Notes under the pieces: generated by a model | Database searches by the model: none | What the model was told of the DNA's origin: nothing | The model's input: the letters and a program-made list of their open reading frames with translations, nothing else | Position numbers and translations under genes: made by a program | Source: Paracoccaceae bacterium | GTDB lineage: Bacteria; Pseudomonadota; Alphaproteobacteria; Rhodobacterales; Rhodobacteraceae | Direction of reading: 5' to 3' | Length of the DNA stretch: 9,841 nucleotides | Assembly (NCBI GenBank): GCA_007120685.1 | Contig: SKNG01000394.1 | Span: forward strand, 1-9,841 | Shown here: positions 1-5,394 of the stretch, one piece after another | Numbering within the stretch: the stretch's first letter is position 1 | Layout: each line of letters begins with the position of its first letter

Positions 1-1
1 C

Positions 2-61
2 AACGCGCTTTCCGCGCGCCCGGCCGGGGTGTCGCGCATCGTGGATGGCCGGAAGGCATGA
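2..61 (+). CDS. C-terminal tail of an upstream gene (partial)
   Basis: The frame starting at base 2 is open from the left edge to a TGA at 59-61 and would encode a tail ending in SRIVDGRKA. Third codon positions in this frame are nearly all G or C, which the two other plus frames match less well. The stop lies 19 bp before the next gene's start, the spacing expected inside an operon. By position the parent gene could be the large (LeuC/aconitase-like) partner of the small hydro-lyase subunit that follows. This is inference only, because 19 residues are too few to identify a family. Confidence 0.4.
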   Translation, partial: NALSARPAGVSRIVDGRKA

Positions 62-80
62 GCAAGGACAGGAGGCAGGC

Positions 81-599
81 ATGACGCTGAAAACCCTGCG
101 CGGGCGCGCGGCCTTCATCTTCACCGAAGAGGATTTCGACGTCGATCAGATCGTCGGCGTCACCAACATCAAGCTGAAGGATCCGGCCGCCCTGGCCGCC
201 GTGGCGATGCAGGAATACGACCCCGATTTCGCGCAGAAGGTGCGCCCGGGCGACCTTCTGATCGGCGGGCGCAATTTCGGCTACGGCCATCCGCATTACC
301 CGCCGATGATCGCCATGCGGCATCTGGGCGTGGCCGGGGTGGTGGCCGAAAGCTTCTCGCCCGGCTACTGGCGCGGCGAGATCGCCATGGGTTTCCCGCA
401 GGCGGCCTGCCCGGGCGTGCTGGGACTGGTCAACCGCTGGGACGAGCTGGAACTGGATTACGAGGCGGCGGAACTGCGCAACCTGACCACCGGCCAGTCG
501 CTGCCCATCGAGCCCTTGTCCGATGGTGACCGGCTGATGCTGATGCAGGGCGGGCTGATCGGCTATCTGAAGGCCCGCGACGCCGAGCCCACCGGCTGA
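81..599 (+). CDS. LeuD/aconitase swivel-domain-like hydro-lyase small subunit
   Basis: A 172-residue cytoplasmic protein resembling the small subunit of the aconitase/3-isopropylmalate dehydratase superfamily (LeuD; also the small subunit of dimethylmaleate hydratase). Such subunits pair with a Fe-S large subunit to hydrate or dehydrate dicarboxylates. The fold signatures are GDLLIGGRNFGYG (about residues 58-69) and GVAGVVAESFSPGYWRGEI (83-101), which align with the LeuD segments GENFGCGSSRE and AVIAESFARIFYRN. The canonical GSSRE element, whose Ser and Arg contact substrate in aconitases, is replaced by GHPHY (69-73), so the substrate is probably not isopropylmalate. I chose the ATG at 81 because AGGAGGC (70-76) sits just upstream; an in-frame ATG at 45 has no such site. 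It is followed after 28 bp by a C-C lyase gene, suggesting a hydratase-then-lyase pathway. The large subunit is not in the window but may end at base 61. The superfamily is fairly sure; the substrate is unknown. Confidence 0.8.
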   Translation: MTLKTLRGRAAFIFTEEDFDVDQIVGVTNIKLKDPAALAAVAMQEYDPDFAQKVRPGDLLIGGRNFGYGHPHYPPMIAMRHLGVAGVVAESFSPGYWRGEIAMGFPQAACPGVLGLVNRWDELELDYEAAELRNLTTGQSLPIEPLSDGDRLMLMQGGLIGYLKARDAEPTG

Positions 600-627
600 C
601 CCTGACCCCGTGACGGAAGGACATGCC

Positions 628-1503
628 ATGACCGCGCCCCTGACCCGCAAGGACTTCGCCCGCCGGCTGCGCGCCGGGCAGACCGTCTGGCTGGCCGGCG
701 CCTTTGACGCGCTCTCGGCGAAACTGGCGCAGGAAGCCGGGTTCGAGGGCGTGATGAGCACCGGTTTCGGCGTCTCGGCCGCGCATCTGGGCGCGCCGGA
801 CATGGAGCTTTACACGATGACCGAAAACCTGACGGTCATCGAGCGAATGACCGATGCCATCGACCTGCCGCTGGTGGCCGATGCCGACACCGGCTATGGC
901 AATGCGCTGAACGTCCGGCGAACGGTGCGACTGATGGAACGCGCGGGCGTGGCGGGGCTGATCCTGGAAGATCAGGAGGCGCCGAAGCGTTGCCCGGCGG
1001 TGGCCGGGCAGATCGACATCCTGCCGGTGATGGAGGCCGCGGGCAAGATCCGCGCCGCGGTCGAGGCCCGACAAGACCCCGATCTGATCATCATCGCCCG
1101 CACCGACGCGCTGACCCATGACGAGGCTATCGCGCGGGCGAAAACCTATGTCGAGGCCGGCGCCGACCTGATCCAGCCGATCTCGCGTTGCTTCACCGAT
1201 TTCGCCTCGCTGCAACGGCTGCGGCAGGCCTGCGGCGTGCCCCTGTCCTTGCAGGTGCTGGGCTGGCTGGAAACCGACCTGACGCCTGACCAGATCGAAG
1301 AAGTGGCAGGCATGGCGACCTGGCCGCTGGTGGCGTTGATGTCGGCGGCGCAGGCGATGCGGGCCAATCTGGCGGAACTGGCGCGCAGCCACTCCAGCCG
1401 CAACCTGCCGGCGCCGGTCATGGATATGGGCGCCTTCAAGGGTTTCATCGGGTTCAGCGCGCTGGAGGAAATGCAGCGCGTCTATCTGCCCGAACGCCAG
1501 TAG
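628..1503 (+). CDS. Isocitrate lyase/PEP mutase superfamily C-C lyase (2,3-dimethylmalate lyase-like)
   Basis: A 291-residue TIM-barrel enzyme of the isocitrate lyase/PEP mutase superfamily, which includes methylisocitrate lyase, 2,3-dimethylmalate lyase and oxaloacetate decarboxylase; length is typical. Visible motifs are STGFGVSAAHLGAPD (44-58), the Mg-binding segment VADADTGYGN (83-92, Asp85 and Asp87), LEDQ (113-116), the catalytic-loop PKRC (119-122) and ARTDA (157-161). Cys122 is the acid/base cysteine of the C-C lyases and argues against PEP mutase or oxaloacetate decarboxylase. The loop reads KRCPAVAG instead of the usual KRCGH. The Glu that follows the last barrel strands in PrpB-like enzymes (FPEA) is replaced (QPIS, 183-186). 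Expected chemistry is retro-aldol cleavage of a substituted malate into pyruvate or glyoxylate plus a carboxylate. GGAAGGA (615-621) sets the start at ATG 628; a GTG at 610 lies upstream of it. The neighbouring LeuD-like hydratase gene suggests dimethylmalate or a similar hydrated maleate as substrate, which is inference. Confidence 0.82.
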   Translation: MTAPLTRKDFARRLRAGQTVWLAGAFDALSAKLAQEAGFEGVMSTGFGVSAAHLGAPDMELYTMTENLTVIERMTDAIDLPLVADADTGYGNALNVRRTVRLMERAGVAGLILEDQEAPKRCPAVAGQIDILPVMEAAGKIRAAVEARQDPDLIIIARTDALTHDEAIARAKTYVEAGADLIQPISRCFTDFASLQRLRQACGVPLSLQVLGWLETDLTPDQIEEVAGMATWPLVALMSAAQAMRANLAELARSHSSRNLPAPVMDMGAFKGFIGFSALEEMQRVYLPERQ

Positions 1504-1535
1504 CGGCCCGGACCGGCAGGCAAAAGGACAGGCGG

Positions 1536-2708
1536 ATGTATGGCAGCGACGGCAGGTTTCTGGGCAAGGGCCTGCCCTTTGAGCGTGAGTTCGACACGAC
1601 GGTGACGATGGAACACCGCGTGCAGGGCTATGACAATTTCTGCCGCGTCTTCGACATTCGCCCCGATGACAAGGTCGTCTTGCTGATGGACAGCAAGATC
1701 GACCCCCGCGTGATCTGGACCATCACGGGCCTCGCCAAGGGGCGCGGTGCGCAGGAACCCTTGGTGCTGATGACCCCTTCCACCCAGCACGAGGAAATGC
1801 CGGAATGGGCCAAGCCGCATCTGGAAGCGGCGACCTTTGTGGTTTCCACCTGGTTCTGCTCGGTCCTCGATCCCTTCGCCATCAGGATGCGCCGCGAGAA
1901 GGGCCAGCGTTGGGTGAAGATCACCTATTTCCGCGATTTCGACGTCCTGTTCACCCCGCAGGGCCGTTTCCCGCCGGAACTGCTCGGCGAGATCATTCGC
2001 GGCACTGCCCGCCAGTATCCGCGCGCGCAGGATTTCACGTTGGGTTTCACCGATCCCCGCGGCACCGATCTGGCCATCGGGGTGAATGCCGAAATGGTGG
2101 ACAACCTCTTGTCCACCAGCCGCTGGAAGGGCGAGATGATCGCCGACAAGCCGGGCTGCTATGTGCATTACCTGCCCTGCCACGGGCCAAACGTCTATGA
2201 CCGCACCATGGTCAGGAACGATGACAGCGTGATCGTGCCGATCAACGGCGTTCTGTATCCGCAATGGGCGGTGGGGTTCGAGCGGCCCTTCACCGAGAAG
2301 ATCCCGGTGGTGTTCAAGGATGACCGGATCGTCGAGGTGGGCGGCGAAAGCGAGGATGCGGCGGTTCTGCGCGACATGCTGATGGACGGCGTGCTGATCG
2401 AACTGGGCTGCGGCTTCAACCCCAAGGCACCACGCTACGAGGTCTATCCGGCCGGGTCGAACTCGCCCGGTGTGCTGCATTTCGGCATCGACCTGGCCAA
2501 GCCCTCGGACTGGATCCGCCGCCGGATGCCGGATTGGGAGGAGCCGCCGATCCATATGGATCTGATCACCTTCGACAGCACGGTGACGGCAGGGAATACG
2601 GCCCTGGTGGAAGGCGGGTTCCTGACCAGCCTGCGCGACCCCCAGGTGCGCGCGGCGGCGCGGCGCTGGGGCAACGAGGTCGATCTGCTGGAAAACTGGC
2701 CGGACTGA
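1536..2708 (+). CDS. M29 aminopeptidase/NicX (2,5-dihydroxypyridine dioxygenase)-like metalloenzyme
   Basis: A 390-residue soluble protein that resembles the M29 (thermophilic aminopeptidase) fold and, within it, 2,5-dihydroxypyridine 5,6-dioxygenase NicX, which opens a pyridine ring with a mononuclear iron. NicX binds iron through His265, His318 and Asp320. Here LHFGID carries His315, and PPIHMDL carries His340 and Asp342 in the same H-x-D arrangement, so a His-His-Asp triad is present. LIELGCGFNPKA (about 288-299) matches the M29 ELGIGTNP-like segment. The spacing from the first His to the H-x-D pair is 25 residues against 53 in NicX, so a segment of the NicX active-site region is missing; the N-terminus is longer. 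The start at ATG 1536 has AAGGA (1524-1528) upstream. As the last gene of the operon, 32 bp after the lyase, it could supply the substrate for the hydratase/lyase pair by ring cleavage, or could be an amidase or peptidase. The fold family is fairly likely; dioxygenase activity is speculative. Confidence 0.65.
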   Translation: MYGSDGRFLGKGLPFEREFDTTVTMEHRVQGYDNFCRVFDIRPDDKVVLLMDSKIDPRVIWTITGLAKGRGAQEPLVLMTPSTQHEEMPEWAKPHLEAATFVVSTWFCSVLDPFAIRMRREKGQRWVKITYFRDFDVLFTPQGRFPPELLGEIIRGTARQYPRAQDFTLGFTDPRGTDLAIGVNAEMVDNLLSTSRWKGEMIADKPGCYVHYLPCHGPNVYDRTMVRNDDSVIVPINGVLYPQWAVGFERPFTEKIPVVFKDDRIVEVGGESEDAAVLRDMLMDGVLIELGCGFNPKAPRYEVYPAGSNSPGVLHFGIDLAKPSDWIRRRMPDWEEPPIHMDLITFDSTVTAGNTALVEGGFLTSLRDPQVRAAARRWGNEVDLLENWPD

Positions 2709-2729
2709 CCGGTGACAAGTTGTGATGAA

Positions 2730-2753
2730 GGGCGCGCGGTTAACCGCACGCCC
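2730..2753. terminator. Inverted repeat between convergent operons, probable terminator
   Basis: Two 12-base arms, GGGCGCGCGGTT and AACCGCACGCCC, form a near-perfect palindrome with one imperfect pair. In RNA from the minus strand (the mct operon) that pair is a G-U wobble, whereas in plus-strand RNA it is a C-A mismatch, so the hairpin is better for mct transcripts. It lies 21 bp after the plus-strand stop and 48 bp after the mct stop. No strong T tract follows on either side, so Rho-independent activity is uncertain. The rest of the 93-bp gap holds nothing else I recognise. Confidence 0.6.
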
Positions 2754-2801
2754 CAGTACTGACCGACCCTGTTTTCCGAAGGACTTTGGCTCGCGCGGTC
2801 C

Positions 2802-4037
2802 CTAGACAGCCATGCGCTGCCAGGGCCGGGGGCCGGCGACCACGCCCTTGTCATATAGCCGCGCGATCTGCAGGCCCGACAATCCTGCCACCTCGGCCAA
2901 CACTTCCTCGGTATGCGCGCCCAGCAGTGGCGCCGGGGCAGGGGCCTCGCGCGCATGGGCGGAAAAGCCGAAGGGCGTGCCGGGCACAGGGTAGCGGCCC
3001 AGGCCGGGCTGGTCGATCTCGGCAAACATCGGGTTCGCGGGCGAAAGGTCCGGGTCCTCGCGCACCGCCTGCGCGAAGCTGCGGAAACGCGACCAGGTGA
3101 CGCCTGCCTTGTCGAAGGCGGCGGCGAACTCATCCACCCGCTTCGTGGCGAAGAAGGGCGCCAGCACGGCGGTAATCGCCGCGCGGTGGCGGAAACGCGC
3201 GCCCTCGTCGTTCAGGCTTTCGCCGATCCGCCGCTCCAGCATGGCGATGGCGTCCTGCATGCCGGTCACCGCCACCAGCCCGTCCCATTGCCGCCGCGTC
3301 AGGCCGATGACCATGACCCGCGCCCCGTCGGCGCAGGTGAAATCCTGCCCGTAGCCGCCGTAAAGCGTGTTGCCCGCCTTCGGCCGGTCCACGCCGTTCA
3401 CGCAGACCTCGCCGATGATGCCCAGATTGCCCAGCATCGCCGCCGCCGCGTCCTTCAGCGAGAAGACCACTTCCTGCCCCTGTCCGGTGCGCAGCCGGTG
3501 GCGTTCGGCCGCCAGGAGCGCGGTCACGGCCATGTTGCCGGCGATGCAGTCCCAGGCCGGCAGCACATGCGATACAGGCTCTGCCGAGCCTTCCGGCCCC
3601 GTGGCATCGGGGAAGCCCACGGCGGGGTTGACGGTGTAATCGACCTGCGGCCGCCCGTGACGGTCGCCCAGCAGCGTCACCATGACCAGATCCGGGCGAT
3701 GCGCTGACAGGGTGGGATGGTCCATCCAGCCACGCACCCGCAGGTTGGTCAGAAACAGGCCCGCATCATCGCCCGGCGCGGTAATGATCCGGGTTATCAG
3801 CTCGCGCCCTTCGGCGGAGCGCATGTCCACGGCGACGGATTTCTTGCCCTTGTTCAGCCCGGCCCAGAACAGGCTCTGCCCGTTCGGCGCCACCGGCCAG
3901 CGCGCGGCGTCCAGCCCGCCTTCCAGCCGGTCGAAGCGGATCACCTCTGCCCCCATCTGCGCCAGTGTCATCCCCGCCAGCGGGATCGCCACGAAGGCCG
4001 AGCCTTCCACCACGCGCATACCCTGAAGAATGCCCAT
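2802..4037 (-). CDS. mct: Mesaconyl-CoA C1-C4 CoA transferase (2-methylfumaryl-CoA isomerase)
   Basis: A 411-residue class III (CaiB/BaiF, formyl-CoA transferase family) CoA transferase, very close in length to Chloroflexus Mct (about 408). It moves CoA intramolecularly between the C1 and C4 carboxyls of mesaconate, making mesaconyl-C4-CoA for Meh. The N-terminus MGILQGMRVVEGSAFVAIPL and the AQMGAEVIRFD segment are typical of the family. SHVLPAWDCIAG (156-167) carries Asp163, the position of the catalytic aspartate that forms the aspartyl-CoA anhydride, in the VLPAWD context that I recall from Mct rather than from general family III transferases. The ATG at 4037 is preceded by GGGAGGA inside the end of meh, whose stop is only 3 bp away, so the two genes are co-transcribed and probably translationally coupled. 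The pairing with meh strongly supports Mct over other CaiB/BaiF functions. The gene is intact. Confidence 0.85.
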   Translation of the reverse strand: MGILQGMRVVEGSAFVAIPLAGMTLAQMGAEVIRFDRLEGGLDAARWPVAPNGQSLFWAGLNKGKKSVAVDMRSAEGRELITRIITAPGDDAGLFLTNLRVRGWMDHPTLSAHRPDLVMVTLLGDRHGRPQVDYTVNPAVGFPDATGPEGSAEPVSHVLPAWDCIAGNMAVTALLAAERHRLRTGQGQEVVFSLKDAAAAMLGNLGIIGEVCVNGVDRPKAGNTLYGGYGQDFTCADGARVMVIGLTRRQWDGLVAVTGMQDAIAMLERRIGESLNDEGARFRHRAAITAVLAPFFATKRVDEFAAAFDKAGVTWSRFRSFAQAVREDPDLSPANPMFAEIDQPGLGRYPVPGTPFGFSAHAREAPAPAPLLGAHTEEVLAEVAGLSGLQIARLYDKGVVAGPRPWQRMAV

Positions 4038-4040
4038 CTC

Positions 4041-4958
4041 TCAATCCTCCCATTCGAAACGGGCCTGCATGCCCTGATGATCCTGATCCGTGCCGCCCGC
4101 CACGGCGCCCCCCGCGACCGTGCATAGCGCCAGCGCCCGGGGCGCGCCCTCCACCGTTGTGGCCTGCAGCCGCAGCGGCCCGTCGAACAGCGGATGCACG
4201 CCGCGATAAGAGAAATGGCTGGGCGCCCGCCCACTATGGCGCATGGCGGCTTCCATCAGCAGCGTCGCCTGCATCGGCCCGTGCACCACCAGCCCGGGAT
4301 ATTTTTCCACCTCTGAGGCATAGGCGCGGTCGTAATGGATGCGATGCCCGTTCCAGGTTGCCGCCGAATAGCGGAACAGGCGTACCGGGCTTGCCTCCAG
4401 CACCTCGTCGAACAGTGCGGCGGCGGGGGCGGGGATGGGCTTCGGGGCGCGGAAGCTTGCGGGTATCGGCATGTAGACGATATCCTGCTCTTCGCGAATC
4501 GCCCCGCCGCCTTCGCCGCGCAGGTCGTGCAAGACCTTCACGAAAGCCATGTCGCCCGAGGCACCGGTCTTGAAATCGACCGACAGGATTTCCGACCGTC
4601 GATGCAGCCGCTCGCCGACCGACAGCGCGCCTTTGAACCACAGACGCCCGCCGGCCCACATGCGCCGCTCGAAGTCCAGCGCCGGCAGGAAGCCGCCGCG
4701 TTTGGGATGGCCGTCTCGGCCCAGCCCCGAAAGCGGCACGAAGGCCGGAAAGGCCGCCCAGTGCCAGAGCGGCGGCAGCGGCGCGCCGGTGTGTGTGGGA
4801 GGCATGGGTGCCGCGTCATGGCCTAGGGCGCAGCCCAGCATACCGGCCAGTTCCGGTGTCAGCGCGCCGTGGGTCGTTTCGATGCGGCCGACGCCGTGAT
4901 CGGCCGGTCCGGCGCTTTCGGCAGCACGGTCGGACACCGGCAATTCCCGACGGCTCAT
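4041..4958 (-). CDS. meh: Mesaconyl-C4-CoA hydratase (2-methylfumaryl-CoA hydratase)
   Basis: A 305-residue double hot-dog dehydratase of the FAS1-like/HTD2 type, matching Meh, which hydrates mesaconyl-C4-CoA to citramalyl-CoA. Recognisable segments are GRIETTHGALTPELA (24-38), LPPLWHWAAFPAF (61-73), GHPKRGGFLPALDFERRMWA (83-102) and the C-terminal hot-dog hydratase stretch YSAATWNGHRIHYDRAYA (197-214), followed by YPGLVVHGPMQATLL (220-234). The His and Asp of HRIHYD and the VVHGP turn are typical catalytic-site features. I place the start at ATG 4958, which overlaps the stop of the upstream 87-residue ORF in an ATGA. The frame stays open back to 5339, but that extension is Arg-rich, unlike the family, and runs through the promoter. 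The conserved domain begins near residue 21. mct follows after 3 bp. The start codon is probable rather than proven. Confidence 0.85.
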   Translation of the reverse strand: MSRRELPVSDRAAESAGPADHGVGRIETTHGALTPELAGMLGCALGHDAAPMPPTHTGAPLPPLWHWAAFPAFVPLSGLGRDGHPKRGGFLPALDFERRMWAGGRLWFKGALSVGERLHRRSEILSVDFKTGASGDMAFVKVLHDLRGEGGGAIREEQDIVYMPIPASFRAPKPIPAPAAALFDEVLEASPVRLFRYSAATWNGHRIHYDRAYASEVEKYPGLVVHGPMQATLLMEAAMRHSGRAPSHFSYRGVHPLFDGPLRLQATTVEGAPRALALCTVAGGAVAGGTDQDHQGMQARFEWED

Positions 4959-5218
4959 CCGGCTGGCCCGCCGCGCCGACGCAGGCCCGATGAAACGCGC
5001 ACCGGCACGTGGTTCAAAGCGGCAGACCGGCCGGTCTCGCCGCCAAAGGCATCCTGAAGCTGTTGAACCGCCTGACTCAGCAGCGTGGCGTAGGCCGCAC
5101 AGTGCTGGCGCGGCAGCGGCACCCTTGATGCCGTATGCGCGCGGCGTGGGGCCGGACTGCGCTGGGTGATCTTTCGGCTGATGGCCTCGCGTTCGGAAAC
5201 CTGGCGTTGATCCTGCAT
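4955..5218 (-). CDS. Small hypothetical protein translationally coupled to meh
   Basis: An 87-residue basic ORF starting MQDQRQVSEREAISR that I do not recognise. It has no signal peptide or membrane segment. The N-terminal half is rich in Arg, Gln and Ser and probably flexible; a stretch around AYATLLSQAVQQLQDAFG could be an amphipathic helix. Reasons to think it is real: a purine-rich GGGGGAAAG lies just before ATG 5218, it begins about 75 bp after a good minus-strand promoter -10, it fills the otherwise unexplained leader of the meh-mct operon, and its TGA overlaps the meh start in an ATGA, a classic coupling arrangement. Third-position G+C is lower than in meh, which weakens the case. Alternatives are a non-functional leader ORF whose translation merely drives meh, or an incorrectly assigned meh N-terminus. 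A longer in-frame start at 5245 lacks the same ribosome-site support. Confidence 0.45.
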   Translation of the reverse strand: MQDQRQVSEREAISRKITQRSPAPRRAHTASRVPLPRQHCAAYATLLSQAVQQLQDAFGGETGRSAALNHVPVRVSSGLRRRGGPAG

Positions 5219-5287
5219 CGTCTTTCCCCCTGTCTCTTGCAGCAATGACAGGGTGGCGCCAATTCACGAAGAGAAACCGGGTGCCGA

Positions 5288-5333
5288 TGTAAACAAGAGA
5301 TTTTACAGAGAATGAAAATTGTTGCAATGTAAA
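5288..5333. promoter_or_regulatory. Probable operator repeats in the divergent scfR/meh control region
   Basis: TGTAAA (5288-5293) and TTTACA (5302-5307) form an inverted repeat with an 8-bp gap, and a third TGTAAA lies at 5328-5333 right after TTGCAA (5322-5327). They cover the -35, -10 and start of the minus-strand promoter, where a repressor or activator would act. ScfR/RamB-type regulators are known to bind TTTGCAAA-like sites; GTTGCAAT at 5321-5328 matches 6 of those 8 bases. Autoregulation by the adjacent ScfR-type protein is therefore plausible. I could not identify a convincing plus-strand promoter for that regulator in this gap (5219-5394). Confidence 0.45.
5300..5327 (-). promoter_or_regulatory. 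Sigma-70-type promoter for the 87-aa ORF-meh-mct operon
   Basis: On the minus strand, TTGCAA (5322-5327; 4 of 6 matches to TTGACA) is followed after 16 bp by TAAAAT (5300-5305; 5 of 6 to TATAAT). Transcription would begin near 5293, about 75 bp before ATG 5218. It lies in the only markedly AT-rich stretch of the window. Confidence 0.55.
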
Positions 5334-5394
5334 TGCCACATTCCGGCGCTGACGGGTTGCGTCACCGGGTCAATGTCAGCGGAACGGGGGCATC

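Noticed and set aside
45..80. Upstream start for the LeuD-like gene at ATG 45
   Set aside because: The extra 12 residues do not resemble the family and ATG 81 has a clear AGGAGGC site.
610..627. GTG start for the lyase gene at 610
   Set aside because: The Shine-Dalgarno GGAAGGA lies after this GTG and before ATG 628.
430..1392. Long minus-strand ORF (320 codons) opposite the lyase gene
   Set aside because: It is antisense to a well-supported enzyme, its translation is rich in Arg, His and Gln with no recognisable motif, and such shadows are common in high-GC DNA.
1482..2555. Long minus-strand ORF (357 codons) opposite the NicX-like gene
   Set aside because: The opposite strand has motif support and a Shine-Dalgarno; this translation shows low-complexity His/Gly/Asp bias typical of an antisense shadow.
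2913..3707. Plus-strand ORF (264 codons) opposite mct
   Set aside because: Antisense to a CoA transferase with a recognisable catalytic Asp; no motif and strong Arg/His bias.
4959..5339. Extended N-terminus for Meh (432 codons)
   Set aside because: It runs through the promoter region, has Arg-rich non-family sequence and ignores the ATGA overlap start at 4958.
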